DNA of 36,660 bases from positions 1 through 36,660 of the IMG/VR virus record IMGVR_UViG_3300021519_000025; one strand, written 5' to 3'. Source of the stretch: a virus. The position numbers were made by a program, and so were the translations under genes. The notes below the pieces were generated by a model. It was not told where the DNA came from. It did no database searches and saw only the letters and a list, made by a program, of their open reading frames with translations. Shown here one piece after another: positions 11,659-20,167 of the stretch; positions within the stretch are counted from its first letter, which is position 1; each line of letters begins with the position of its first letter.

Positions 11659-12396
11659 ATGCAAATTTCACCGAAACTTCTTCGTCGGCTTTGCCCGACC
11701 TCCAAACAAAATATCATCGAAGGAGTCGCTGAATACTTTAATAAGTATGCTTCATCATATGGTGTTACAACTGAAAATAGAATCTGTAACTTCTTTGCTC
11801 AGGCTGCACATGAGACAGATCATTTTCAGACTTTAAGAGAATATGCTGACGGATCCGCATATGAAGGTCGATCTGATCTTGGAAATGTGCATCCTGAAGA
11901 TGGAAGAAGATATAGAGGAAGAGGCATCTTCCAATTAACTGGAAGAGATAATTATAGAATCTTTGGAAAGAAGCTTAATTTAGATCTAGAAAATAATCCA
12001 GATCTTGCTGAGCATCCAGAAGTATCAGTACGTATTGCACTTGAATACTGGAAAGATCGTCATCTAAATGAATATGCCGATAATGATAACATCGAATTAA
12101 TTACTACTAGAATTAATGGTGGTCTTAATGGATTTGATGAACGTAAGCATTATCTTCAGTTAATGAAAAATCTAATTAACACAGATTTAGACATAATTAA
12201 GAAAGGTGACACTGGTCCAGAAGTAAAATATATTCAGGAAATTCTAGTTTCATTTGGATATAAGATCTCAACCGACGGTATCTTCGGACCCGGTACAGAA
12301 ATGGCAGTTAAACAGTTCCAAGCATCATGTCATGGTCTAACTGCTACTCCAGGTGTGGTAGATGCGAATACACTTCATTTTCTAAAAAAAATCTAA
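11659..12396 (+). CDS. Endolysin: GH19 lysozyme/chitinase-like with peptidoglycan-binding domain
   Basis: A 245-residue lytic enzyme. Residues 1-175 match the GH19-type phage lysozyme fold: FFAQAAHETDHFQT carries the likely catalytic Glu (E52), followed by YRGRGIFQLTGRDNY (about 85-99) and a substrate-cleft segment ending INGGLNGFDERKHYL. Residues about 181-243 are a PG_binding_1 domain (KKGDTGPEVKYIQEIL, then DGIFGPGTEMAVKQFQ). There is no signal peptide, so it needs the holin encoded next to reach peptidoglycan. The hairpin and late box upstream suggest late-only translation. Confidence 0.92.
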   Translation: MQISPKLLRRLCPTSKQNIIEGVAEYFNKYASSYGVTTENRICNFFAQAAHETDHFQTLREYADGSAYEGRSDLGNVHPEDGRRYRGRGIFQLTGRDNYRIFGKKLNLDLENNPDLAEHPEVSVRIALEYWKDRHLNEYADNDNIELITTRINGGLNGFDERKHYLQLMKNLINTDLDIIKKGDTGPEVKYIQEILVSFGYKISTDGIFGPGTEMAVKQFQASCHGLTATPGVVDANTLHFLKKI

Positions 12397-12425
12397 ATAA
12401 TAACAAAAATAATGAGGAAAATACC

Positions 12426-12956
12426 ATGGATCTCTTAAAAGGCGCAAGTGATATTCTAAGGGTCGTAGCACCCGTATTTGGCACAGTTATCGGTGGACCT
12501 CTAGGTGGAATGGTTGCTACTCGTTTGTCAGAAGTACTCCTAGGTAAAGGTGATGCAACATCAGAAGAATTATCGCAAGCTCTCGAACGTGCGACTCCTG
12601 AGCAGCTCGTAGAAATTAAGAGAATAGAATCTGAATTTACTGTTCATATGAAAGAACTAGACATCGATTTAGATAGAATCGCTGCTGGTGACAGAGATTC
12701 TGCTCGAAAAAGAGAAATGGTAGTAAAGGATTGGACTCCTAGATTTATTGCAATATTAACTATTGTTTCATTCTTTTCATATATTGGCATGGTATCATTT
12801 TATCCATTCAATACTCAACCAAATATGGAATTCGTAAATCTAGCTATTGGCTGGATTGGTGGCGTAGCAACTTCAGTAGTATCATATTACTTTGGTTCAT
12901 CGTCAAGCAGCAAAGATAAGAATGAACTTATTGCTAAAATGAATTTTAAGAATTAA
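12426..12956 (+). CDS. Holin, three-TM GTA type
   Basis: A 176-residue protein starting MDLLKGASDILRVVAPV; ATG 12426 has GAGGA upstream, whereas the earlier in-frame start overlaps the endolysin. Residues 10-35 are a Gly-rich hydrophobic segment (VFGTVIGGPLGGMVA). A charged middle (LERATPEQLVEIKRIE) follows, then two membrane segments near residues 105-123 (FIAILTIVSFFSYIGMVSF) and 138-158 (LAIGWIGGVATSVVSYYFG), and a Ser-rich tail. This is the layout of alphaproteobacterial 3TM holins. It would permeabilise the inner membrane to release the endolysin. Confidence 0.85.
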   Translation: MDLLKGASDILRVVAPVFGTVIGGPLGGMVATRLSEVLLGKGDATSEELSQALERATPEQLVEIKRIESEFTVHMKELDIDLDRIAAGDRDSARKREMVVKDWTPRFIAILTIVSFFSYIGMVSFYPFNTQPNMEFVNLAIGWIGGVATSVVSYYFGSSSSSKDKNELIAKMNFKN

Positions 12957-12959
12957 AAT

Positions 12960-13394
12960 TTGAAACTATCGATACGCCGTGCTAAGAATAAAGATTTAGA
13001 CGATATAGTACAAATTGAAAGAATAGCATTCTCACATAATAGCTTTTCAAGACGTGCTATACGATATCACATTAGTAATAATCTAGTGCTTATCGCATTG
13101 CATAATAACAAAGCGTGCGGTATGATTATTGCTTCTTCTCTTAGTAAAAAAAGAAAGATACGCATATATTCTATTGCTGTTCATCCAGACTTTAAGAATA
13201 ATGGTATTGCTATTAAGCTTATGGAAAAAATGGAACGAATATCCAAGGCCGAAACTATTATTCTAGAAGTTGATTCTGACAATAATGCTGCTATTGGTCT
13301 ATATAAAAAGCTAAATTTCTTTCAATTTAGCACTTATAAACATTATTATGGTAATAATATGCATGCAATTAGGATGAAAAAAATATTTAATTAG
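12960..13394 (+). CDS. GNAT-family N-acetyltransferase (RimI-like)
   Basis: A 144-residue protein with TTG start, 3 bp after the holin stop. It follows the GNAT order: IRRAKNKDLDDIVQIERIAF (residues 5-24), a central strand IRIYSIAVHPDFKNNGIAIK with the acetyl-CoA-binding loop FKNNGIA in place of the usual RGxGxG, and LEVDSDNNAAIGLYKKLNF near residues 100-118. The acceptor could be a protein N-terminus, antibiotic or polyamine. Its TAG stop overlaps the next promoter. The altered pyrophosphate loop (NNGIA) weakens but does not exclude activity. Confidence 0.8.
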   Translation: MKLSIRRAKNKDLDDIVQIERIAFSHNSFSRRAIRYHISNNLVLIALHNNKACGMIIASSLSKKRKIRIYSIAVHPDFKNNGIAIKLMEKMERISKAETIILEVDSDNNAAIGLYKKLNFFQFSTYKHYYGNNMHAIRMKKIFN

Positions 13395-13423
13395 TGTACA
13401 TCATTCCCTAGATATGATATAAT
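13394..13423 (+). promoter_or_regulatory. Early-type promoter (TAGTGTACA class)
   Basis: GTGTACA at 13394-13400, 17 bp spacer, TATAAT at 13418-13423. Its first G is the last base of the acetyltransferase stop codon TAG. Confidence 0.85.
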
Positions 13424-13449
13424 TAGTCTATATTAAGGGAGTTTGAGTA

Positions 13450-13632
13450 ATGATTAAAGTTTCATATCTTGTGCGAGATGAAGATCGATACAATGGTTAT
13501 ACAGAAGAGCGCATAAAGCAGTTTGATAACATGGAACAGGTATATAATTTCATTAATGGTGTACGATTTAATCGTCGTGTAGAAGGTCGATCAATGATTG
13601 GAGCTCCACTAGTACTCAATTCTCCGGTATAA
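13450..13632 (+). CDS. Unknown 60-residue early protein
   Basis: ATG 13450 has GGGAG about 8 bp upstream and lies about 20 bases after the predicted start of the 13394 promoter, so expression is well supported. The product is basic and aromatic (KVSYLVRDEDRYNGY, then VYNFINGVRFNRRVEG). No family recognised. The stop codon lies inside a TATAAATA sequence (13628-13635). Confidence 0.6.
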   Translation: MIKVSYLVRDEDRYNGYTEERIKQFDNMEQVYNFINGVRFNRRVEGRSMIGAPLVLNSPV

Positions 13633-13635
13633 ATA
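13628..13635 (+). promoter_or_regulatory. Possible late promoter box
   Basis: Exact TATAAATA overlapping the stop codon of the preceding gene. The expected start (about 13641) is one base before the ATG at 13642, which would give a leaderless late message. May be chance. Confidence 0.3.
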
Positions 13636-13641
13636 GATATC

Positions 13642-13869
13642 ATGGAACAATATAATACAGACGACGGATCTTCTTTCCTCATTATTCCGGAACGTGCAGT
13701 ACGTAACGCTGCGCTATACATGGGTGATGAAGATAATTCGTTTACGCTAGTATTAGATAAAGTTCAAGCTTATAAAGACGCTGAGATGACTCCTCTGATT
13801 TTAATGAATCCAAAGGATCATAATGTATACGTTGTCGCTATCGAAACGTATGGTAAGAAACTAAACTAG
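13642..13869 (+). CDS. Unknown 75-residue protein
   Basis: It follows the previous gene by 9 bp and has no clear ribosome binding site of its own, so translation may depend on coupling or on a leaderless message. The product has an acidic N-terminus (MEQYNTDDGSS) and a strand-rich core (LILMNPKDHNVYVVAIETYG near residues 52-71). No motif recognised. Confidence 0.55.
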   Translation: MEQYNTDDGSSFLIIPERAVRNAALYMGDEDNSFTLVLDKVQAYKDAEMTPLILMNPKDHNVYVVAIETYGKKLN

Positions 13870-13972
13870 AGCCATTTACAAGTGAGGCTGTAGTAATTAT
13901 ATTATAGACTGGATATCGCTGGGTTAATCTGGGATATTCTTTATTTTAAACCTTGCCTTATAGGAGGTTCAC

Positions 13973-14491
13973 ATGGGCAACGACAGCGTATGGAAATTTG
14001 ACCATACATTTTCTGATCTAGATAAGTGGTCTAAGCACTTCATTGGTCTAGATAAAATGGTTGATACTATTCATAAATCAGCCGAACACGTCAACAAGAC
14101 GCTAAGTTCATATCCGCCATTTAATTTAAAGAAGACAGAAGAGAACAAGTATGTTCTTGAAATGGCAGTAGCCGGCTTCAGTAAGAATGATATTGAACTT
14201 ACTGTTGAAGGTGAAAAGCTGCTTATCAAGGGTAGTACTACACTCGATACTACTTTGGCAGATGGAATAAATCAGACTTTTCTTCATAAGGGAATTTCTG
14301 ACAGACCATTTACGCGTACATTTACTCTTGCTGATAATGTTGAGATTGTAAGTGCAGAGATGGTAAATGGCTTGCTAAAGATTTGGTTGGAACACTTGAT
14401 TCCAGAACATAAGAAGCCAAAGAAGATTGATATTGCTGGTGCAGAGTCTGCTCCTAGTAAACAGCTTCTAACAGAAGCAAAGGGAAAGTAG
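13973..14491 (+). CDS. Small heat-shock protein, Hsp20/alpha-crystallin family
   Basis: A 172-residue chaperone. The alpha-crystallin domain spans about residues 50-145: YVLEMAVAGFSKNDIELTVE and then FTRTFTLADNVEIVSAEMVN followed by GLLKIWLEH, the conserved G-L-L-x-I strand. The C-terminal tail has KPKKIDI, the position of the usual I-x-I oligomer contact. A near-perfect ribosome binding site (AGGAGG, 5 bp before ATG) predicts strong translation. Hsp20 genes occur in other T4-like phages, notably cyanophages, and may help virion assembly. The next gene starts 1 bp after its stop. Confidence 0.9.
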   Translation: MGNDSVWKFDHTFSDLDKWSKHFIGLDKMVDTIHKSAEHVNKTLSSYPPFNLKKTEENKYVLEMAVAGFSKNDIELTVEGEKLLIKGSTTLDTTLADGINQTFLHKGISDRPFTRTFTLADNVEIVSAEMVNGLLKIWLEHLIPEHKKPKKIDIAGAESAPSKQLLTEAKGK

Positions 14492-14492
14492 A

Positions 14493-14651
14493 ATGCGCTC
14501 GTTTTTAAAGAAGTTATGGGGTCACTTAACTATGCCTGGTGAGATACTTGCACAAAGTAAGTATTTAAGCCAGGCTACCGATACCGCAGACCTAGAGCGA
14601 CGTATGCGTGATCTACAAAAAGCTGAGACTAGACTTCGTCTTCATCTCTGA
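14493..14651 (+). CDS. DUF3563-like small protein
   Basis: A 52-residue protein starting 1 bp after the Hsp20 stop. The segment KYLSQATDTADLERRMRDL (residues 23-41) matches the core pattern of DUF3563, a family of short proteins in Alpha- and Betaproteobacteria (typically YLA.ATDL.DLERR.REL). It suggests acquisition from the host. It shares an operon with hsp20 and its TGA stop overlaps the first base of a strong terminator. Function of the family is unknown. Confidence 0.7.
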   Translation: MRSFLKKLWGHLTMPGEILAQSKYLSQATDTADLERRMRDLQKAETRLRLHL

Positions 14652-14680
14652 GAAAAGGGGCTTCGGCCCCTTTTCTTATT
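14651..14680 (+). terminator. Strong intrinsic terminator after the hsp20 operon
   Basis: Perfect 11 bp stem (AGAAAAGGGGC with GCCCCTTTTCT) capped by a TTCG tetraloop, followed by TATTT. It isolates the DNA polymerase operon from upstream transcription. Confidence 0.92.
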
Positions 14681-14707
14681 TACTCTGTTGTTATAATGTT
14701 ATATAAT
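14679..14707 (+). promoter_or_regulatory. Promoter for the DNA polymerase gene
   Basis: TTTACT at 14679-14684, 17 bp spacer, TATAAT at 14702-14707, directly after the terminator. The spacing matches the early promoters here; the -35 box is a weaker variant. Confidence 0.65.
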
Positions 14708-14733
14708 AGTATTGAATTGTTGAATGGAGTAAT

Positions 14734-17220
14734 ATGGCTTTCTATACAAACTTCTTTATCCGTGGTAGCAAGCTTTATATTAGAGGTTATGACAAAGGTC
14801 TTCCCTTTGATGATGTTCTATATTATAAACCATATCTCTTTGTATCTTCTAACAAAGGTACATATAAAACTATTGGTGGTAAAACTGTCGATAAGGTTGA
14901 ATTCTCTACCGTAAGAGAAGCTAAAGATTTCATTGAGAAATATAAAGATATCGATCAATTCCAGGTGTATGGATCGACTAATTTTGCGTATGTGTATGTC
15001 AACGATAGATTTAGCGGTGATGTAGATTTTGATGCATCTCTTCTGAATGTAATTACTCTTGATATTGAGTGTGATTCATCTGATGGATTTCCGAATATTG
15101 CACTTGCTGATAAAATGCTCACTGCTATTACTATTCGAAAAAATGGTAAGAGTTCAGCTGTCTTTAGTTATGGCGATTTTAAGACGAATGACCCAAATAT
15201 TTTCTATGTTAAGTGTGAAAACGAAGAAGATTTAATTAAGAAATTTCTAAAGGTCTGGACATCTGATGCATGGCGGCCTGATATTGTAACTGGTTGGTAT
15301 ATCGAGTTCTTTGATATTCCATATCTTATCAATAGAATATCGCGCATTCTAGGAATGGATTGGGCAAAAAAACTATCTCCATGGAAAATACTAGACGAAC
15401 GTAAGGTAGAATTCAGGGGCAAGGAGATTCAAAGCTTTAATATTACTGGCATTGCTGTTCTAGATTACTATCAACTATATCGTAAATTCAGTTTCTCTAA
15501 TCATGAAAATTACAAACTAGACTATATTTGTTCAGTAGAACTCGGTGAGAAGAAAGTTGATTATTCTGAATACGGTACTCTTCATGGACTCTATCATAAT
15601 AATTTTCAGAAGTTCATTGAATACAATATTCATGATTGTGTTCTAGTTGATAAACTAGATGATAAGCTAAAACTGATTGATCAGGTTATGGCTCTAGCAT
15701 ATGATGCAAAGGTTAACTTTACTGATACAATGACTACCGTCAGAGCATGGGATACTATCATTCATAATTATCTAATGAATGAACGAATTGTTGTACCACA
15801 GGTTAATCAGAATAGTAATATCAACTCGCTTGTCGGTGGTTACGTAAAAGATCCGGCCATTGGACTACATAAGTGGGTAGTATCATATGATCTGAATAGT
15901 CTTTATCCACATCTTATTATGCAGTATAATATTTCACCAGAAACATTTGCTGGCAGAATTGAAATTCCTTCTATTGATAAACTTCTAGATGGATGGGATA
16001 ATTATGAAACTATAGATACAACATTTGCATATGCTGCTAATGGTTGTATGTATCGTAAAGATAAGCAGGGATTTCTTCCAGCACTTATGGAAAAAATGTA
16101 TAACGATCGATCTAAGTATAAGAAGATGTCGATCGATGCTAAGAAAAAATATGAAATGACTAAAGATCCTGCTGATCAGCAACTTATCGCAAGATATCAT
16201 AATTTGCAGTTGGCTAAGAAAATTCAATTGAATTCGGCATATGGCGCTTGCGCTAATCCGTATTTTAGATGGTTTAACTTTAATCATGCTGAGGCTATTA
16301 CTACATCTGGCCAGCTTTCTATTCGTTGGATCGAAAAGAAAATGAATATCTTTATGAATCAGTTACTGAAGACTGAGAATGAAGACTATATCGTTGCTGC
16401 CGATACTGATTCGATCTATATCAACATGGGCCCAGTAATTGATCAGCTAAATGTTGGTAATAAGACAGACATCGAAATCTGTCGTATTATTGATAAATTC
16501 TCTGAGAGTAAAATAGTTCCATATATGGATAAATCATATATAGAACTTGCTGAGATGATGTCAGCCTATAAGCATAAGATGCAAATGAAGCGCGAAACCA
16601 TAGCTAATAAAGCTATTTGGAAAGCGAAAAAGATGTATATCATGAATGCAATCAACATTGAAGGTGTTGAATATTCAGAACCTAAATTGAAATTGCAAGG
16701 TATTGAAGCAGTACGATCTTCTACACCACATGTATGTCGTGACAATATCATGGAAGCTATTAAAATCATGTTAATTGGCGATGTATATGATCTTAGAAAG
16801 TTTGTTGATAACTTCAAGACAGAATTTATGAAGATGCCATTTGAAGCAGTAGCATTTCCAAGAGGTATTAAGGATTTGGGTTCTTACAGAGATGCATCTA
16901 ACATTTATAAAAAGGGAACACCTATTCACGTCAAGGGAGCTCTTATTTTTAATAGTCTTCTCAAAAAACATAAGCTGAAAAATATCCAGCCAATTTCAGA
17001 CGGCGATAAGATTAAGTTTGCATATCTTAAAGTTCCTAATCCTGTTAAAGATACGGTAATATCGGTTCCAGATTTTCTTCCGACTGAACTTGGACTAGAT
17101 GAATATATAGATAGAGACATGCAATTTCTAAAGACATTCATTGGACCAATATCTACCATTGCTACTATCATTGGATGGTCACTAGAAGACGTAGCCACAT
17201 TAGAGGATTTTTTCTCATGA
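14734..17220 (+). CDS. 43: Replicative DNA polymerase, family B (T4 gp43-like)
   Basis: An 828-residue polymerase with 3'-5' exonuclease. Exo I is LDIECD (D110, E112); Exo II is GWYIEFFDIPYL (Y189, D194); Exo III is YNIHDC. Polymerase motif A is DLNSLYPHLI, motif B KIQLNSAYG, motif C ADTDSIY, all intact. T4 gp43 is about 900 residues, so this is compact. GGAG lies about 7 bp before the ATG. The usual Asn of Exo II (GWN in T4 and RB69) is Tyr here. The next gene starts inside its stop codon. It would be loaded by the phage sliding clamp, which is not in this window. Confidence 0.97.
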   Translation: MAFYTNFFIRGSKLYIRGYDKGLPFDDVLYYKPYLFVSSNKGTYKTIGGKTVDKVEFSTVREAKDFIEKYKDIDQFQVYGSTNFAYVYVNDRFSGDVDFDASLLNVITLDIECDSSDGFPNIALADKMLTAITIRKNGKSSAVFSYGDFKTNDPNIFYVKCENEEDLIKKFLKVWTSDAWRPDIVTGWYIEFFDIPYLINRISRILGMDWAKKLSPWKILDERKVEFRGKEIQSFNITGIAVLDYYQLYRKFSFSNHENYKLDYICSVELGEKKVDYSEYGTLHGLYHNNFQKFIEYNIHDCVLVDKLDDKLKLIDQVMALAYDAKVNFTDTMTTVRAWDTIIHNYLMNERIVVPQVNQNSNINSLVGGYVKDPAIGLHKWVVSYDLNSLYPHLIMQYNISPETFAGRIEIPSIDKLLDGWDNYETIDTTFAYAANGCMYRKDKQGFLPALMEKMYNDRSKYKKMSIDAKKKYEMTKDPADQQLIARYHNLQLAKKIQLNSAYGACANPYFRWFNFNHAEAITTSGQLSIRWIEKKMNIFMNQLLKTENEDYIVAADTDSIYINMGPVIDQLNVGNKTDIEICRIIDKFSESKIVPYMDKSYIELAEMMSAYKHKMQMKRETIANKAIWKAKKMYIMNAINIEGVEYSEPKLKLQGIEAVRSSTPHVCRDNIMEAIKIMLIGDVYDLRKFVDNFKTEFMKMPFEAVAFPRGIKDLGSYRDASNIYKKGTPIHVKGALIFNSLLKKHKLKNIQPISDGDKIKFAYLKVPNPVKDTVISVPDFLPTELGLDEYIDRDMQFLKTFIGPISTIATIIGWSLEDVATLEDFFS

Positions 17221-17456
17221 ATATAGATGAAGATGACGACTTTGGATTTTCTGCAGTATCTGAACAAGAACTTAAGGACGGATTATCTGATAATCAAGAG
17301 ACAATTGATAAATTACATGGACTGAAAAAAATGATAATGCCGCTACTCAAGAATCTAATGAAAAACCCGGATAAAGAATATATTTTATGGCCAAATCGTG
17401 TAAAGAAAATTCAAGATTTTATTAAGAAAATGGATACTTATATTGAAAATAAGTAG
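17217..17456 (+). CDS. Small conserved protein coupled to DNA polymerase
   Basis: A 79-residue protein whose ATG overlaps the polymerase stop (ATGA). The N-terminus is very acidic (MNIDEDDDFGFSAVSEQEL), the C-terminus basic (YILWPNRVKKIQDFIKKMD). This acidic FGF-start plus WPNR pattern resembles small proteins next to DNA polymerase in other T4-like phages; I know no function for them. The acidic FGF motif could bind the clamp or a single-stranded DNA protein, which is speculative. Its TAG stop overlaps the uvsX promoter. Confidence 0.7.
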   Translation: MNIDEDDDFGFSAVSEQELKDGLSDNQETIDKLHGLKKMIMPLLKNLMKNPDKEYILWPNRVKKIQDFIKKMDTYIENK

Positions 17457-17485
17457 TGTATAAAAGTTCAAATTTGTTATATAAT
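17456..17485 (+). promoter_or_regulatory. Early-type promoter before uvsX
   Basis: GTGTATA at 17456-17462, 17 bp spacer, TATAAT at 17480-17485. The preceding TAG is the stop codon of the upstream gene. One base differs from the consensus -35 box. Confidence 0.75.
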
Positions 17486-17508
17486 GTAATATTATTAGGA
17501 GCATATGT

Positions 17509-18570
17509 ATGTCATTAAGAGATAGACTTATTAAGAGCAGTACAATCGAATTAACATCGACACTTGCAAATTCCGATGTTTTTACCAAGAAAGATATGAT
17601 TGCTACACCTGTACCAATGATTAATGTCGCTCTTTCGGGCGATGTTGAGGGTGGACTATCGGCTGGTGTTACAATGATTGCTGGACCATCGAAGCACTTC
17701 AAGACCGCCTTTGCATTGCTTATGGCTAAGTCATATCTTGATAAATATGATGATGCAGTTATTCTTTTATATGATTCTGAATTTGGATCTCCTCAGGCAT
17801 ACTTTGAGTCTTTTGATATTGATCTAAATCGTGTTATCCATACACCTATTACTGATTTCGAAGAGCTTCGGCATGATATGAGTGTGCAGATGGCTAATAT
17901 CAATCGTAATGATCATGTCATGGTCTTGGTGGATTCGATTGGTAATCTTCCTTCACGTAAGGAAGTACAGGATGCTATCGAGAAGGATGCTTCTCCTGCT
18001 GACTTTACACGAGCAAAGGTTAATAAGTCTTTCTTCAGAATTGTTACACCTAAGTTGAATCTCAAGAATATTCCCATGGTTGTTATTAATCATACATATA
18101 AGACCATGGAAATGTTTTCAAAAGATGTAGTTGGTGGTGGTACTGGTTCGTACTATGGTGCTGATAACATTTGGATTCTCGGAAGGCAACAGGATAAGGG
18201 TGCCGATAAGAAGATCGCCGGGTATGAATTTGTAATTAATGTTGAAAAGTCTCGCTTCGTAAAGGAGAAGAGTAAGATTCTTATTAATGTCAGTCATACT
18301 GTTGGTATTAATAAGTGGTCTGGTCTACTTGAGGTAGCAGTTGAAGGTGGGTTCGTTGTTAAGACTAAGCCAGGCAAGTATGCAGTAGCAGATCCGGAAA
18401 CTGGTGAAATCCTTGGCGATGAAATGAAGGAAGCAGATATTGATACTAATTCTGATATTTGGAAGATAATGCTTTCAAATGAAAAGTTCACTTCATATAT
18501 TCGCAATAAGTTTCAGCTTTCTACAAGTAATATTCTGCAAAACGACGAAGATGAATTGGCAGGAGAATAA
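17509..18570 (+). CDS. uvsX: UvsX, RecA-like recombinase
   Basis: A 353-residue strand-exchange ATPase. Walker A is GPSKHFKT at residues 59-66, the UvsX form rather than the usual RecA GPESSGKT. LLYDSEFGS supplies the downstream catalytic acid near residue 92, and VMVLVDSIGNL is Walker B. The region VVINHTYKT and GGGTGSYYGADNIWILGR resembles L2 and the C-terminal core of UvsX. AGGAG lies about 9 bp before the ATG. It promotes recombination-dependent replication and repair together with the helicase gene directly downstream. Confidence 0.95.
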   Translation: MSLRDRLIKSSTIELTSTLANSDVFTKKDMIATPVPMINVALSGDVEGGLSAGVTMIAGPSKHFKTAFALLMAKSYLDKYDDAVILLYDSEFGSPQAYFESFDIDLNRVIHTPITDFEELRHDMSVQMANINRNDHVMVLVDSIGNLPSRKEVQDAIEKDASPADFTRAKVNKSFFRIVTPKLNLKNIPMVVINHTYKTMEMFSKDVVGGGTGSYYGADNIWILGRQQDKGADKKIAGYEFVINVEKSRFVKEKSKILINVSHTVGINKWSGLLEVAVEGGFVVKTKPGKYAVADPETGEILGDEMKEADIDTNSDIWKIMLSNEKFTSYIRNKFQLSTSNILQNDEDELAGE

Positions 18571-19974
18571 ATGATAGAAAAGGTAATTCTAGCAAATCTT
18601 ACACTGAACGAAGAATTTGCTAGAAAGATTATACCATTCCTAAAGTCAGAATATTTTCATGATCAGGTTGATAAAACTTTGTATGGATTGATTGATGAAT
18701 ATTCTAAGAAGTATAATAAATTTCCATCAAAGGAAGCTCTAGCAATTGAGCTATCTGCCCGTGATAATTTAAGCGAAGATAATTTCAAGAAGTGTACTGA
18801 CTTCATTGAAACTATGGAACTAGACAATACAGATTTTGATTGGCTCGTAGATCAGACAGAGAAATTCTGTCAAGATAAAGCAATCTATAATGCTATTATG
18901 AAATCAATTCAAGTATTGGATGATAAAACTGGCAAACTAGCAAAGGGATCTATTCCTTCTCTTCTATCAGATGCCCTTGCAGTTAACTTTGATACTGATA
19001 TCGGTCATGACTTCATTAGCAATGCAGCAGAACGATTTGATTTCTATCATACTAAAGAGGCGAAGATTCCATTTGATCTTGACCTAATGAATAGAATTAC
19101 AAAGAATGGTGTATCACGTAAAACACTTAATATCATTCTTGCTGGCACTGGGGTCGGCAAATCGCTGTTTATGTGCCATATGGCTGCCAACAATCTAACT
19201 GACGGTCAAAATGTTTTGTATATTACTCTTGAAATGGCAGAGGAGAGAATTGCTGAGAGAATCGATGCTAATCTACTAGATGTTCCACTAGACGAGCTTA
19301 TGCTTCTTACGAAGGAGTCTTATCAATCAAAGATCGATAGAATTAAATCTAAGACAAAGGGTAGACTTATTATCAAAGAATACCCTACTTCTCAAGCTTC
19401 AGCGAATAACTTTAGGCATCTTATTCAAGAACTAAAGATTAAGAAAAACTTTATTCCAGATATTGTGTATATTGATTATATTAATATCTGTGCTTCTGCG
19501 AGGATCAAACATGGAGCCAACGTCAATTCTTATTCCTATATCAAAGCAATCGCAGAAGAGCTTAGAGGACTTGCCGTGGAGAACGATGTACCTATCATCT
19601 CTGCGACTCAAACAAATAGAAGCGGATTTACGAGCAGCGACGTGGGCTTGGAAGATACGGCAGAATCCTTTGGACTCCCAGCCACAGCTGATTTTATGTT
19701 TGCAGTCATCAGAACCGAAGAACTTGATGCACTCAATCAAGTACTGGTTAAGCAGCTCAAGAATCGCTATTCTGACCTTGGGTCTAATCGCAGGTTTGTT
19801 ATTGGCATTGATCGTGCAAGAATGCGACTTTATGATTGTGAGCAAGATGCTCAAGATGATCTTCTAGATGGGCCAGTTATGGATAAGACTGACTTTGGAC
19901 AGAAAGATTTTGATCGAACTAATGGTCAAAAGAAGAAGAAGTACACTAAAACTGTTTTTGAGGATTTTAAATAA
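18571..19974 (+). CDS. 41: Replicative DNA helicase, DnaB-type (T4 gp41-like)
   Basis: A 467-residue hexameric helicase. An N-terminal helical domain (about residues 1-150) precedes the RecA-like core. Walker A is AGTGVGKS at 191-198, followed by the LYITLEMAEERIAERIDANL block typical of DnaB, Walker B near IPDIVYIDYINI, and ISATQTNR (sensor Gln). It starts directly after the uvsX stop (TAA ATG). It unwinds DNA ahead of the fork with the primase at 30059. Length fits T4 gp41 (475). Confidence 0.95.
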   Translation: MIEKVILANLTLNEEFARKIIPFLKSEYFHDQVDKTLYGLIDEYSKKYNKFPSKEALAIELSARDNLSEDNFKKCTDFIETMELDNTDFDWLVDQTEKFCQDKAIYNAIMKSIQVLDDKTGKLAKGSIPSLLSDALAVNFDTDIGHDFISNAAERFDFYHTKEAKIPFDLDLMNRITKNGVSRKTLNIILAGTGVGKSLFMCHMAANNLTDGQNVLYITLEMAEERIAERIDANLLDVPLDELMLLTKESYQSKIDRIKSKTKGRLIIKEYPTSQASANNFRHLIQELKIKKNFIPDIVYIDYINICASARIKHGANVNSYSYIKAIAEELRGLAVENDVPIISATQTNRSGFTSSDVGLEDTAESFGLPATADFMFAVIRTEELDALNQVLVKQLKNRYSDLGSNRRFVIGIDRARMRLYDCEQDAQDDLLDGPVMDKTDFGQKDFDRTNGQKKKKYTKTVFEDFK

Positions 19975-20159
19975 TGTATAAGATTATTGATTTGCAAGAC
20001 GAGGGTCTCTATTGTATTGTAGAAGTACCGTCTGATCGTATTATCATGGCTAGTGATAATCAAAGTGTAGCAGAAAAATACGCTAAATCTATGAATAAAG
20101 GTTCAGGTTTTAACGGTTGGACACCAGAATTCTTTGTCCAGAATGATTTCGTTGTATAA
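19974..20159 (+). CDS. Small conserved protein after the helicase
   Basis: A 61-residue protein whose ATG overlaps the helicase stop (TAATG). The sequence IVEVPSDRIIMASDNQSVAE suggests a small alpha/beta fold. Tight coupling to the helicase gene supports translation and suggests a role in replication, but no function can be assigned. Its stop codon lies within the late promoter box of the small RNA downstream. Confidence 0.6.
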   Translation: MYKIIDLQDEGLYCIVEVPSDRIIMASDNQSVAEKYAKSMNKGSGFNGWTPEFFVQNDFVV

Positions 20160-20162
20160 ATA
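20155..20162 (+). promoter_or_regulatory. Late promoter box before the candidate small RNA
   Basis: Exact TATAAATA overlapping the stop codon of the gene upstream; expected start about 20168. Confidence 0.5.
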
Positions 20163-20167
20163 AGCTC

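Noticed and set aside
12327-12425. Longer holin reading frame starting inside the endolysin gene
   Set aside because: The extension is low-complexity out-of-frame sequence; ATG 12426 has a ribosome binding site and gives the normal holin N-terminus.
19432-19854. Long frames on both strands inside the helicase gene
   Set aside because: Shadows of a clearly assigned helicase core; no motifs or translation signals.
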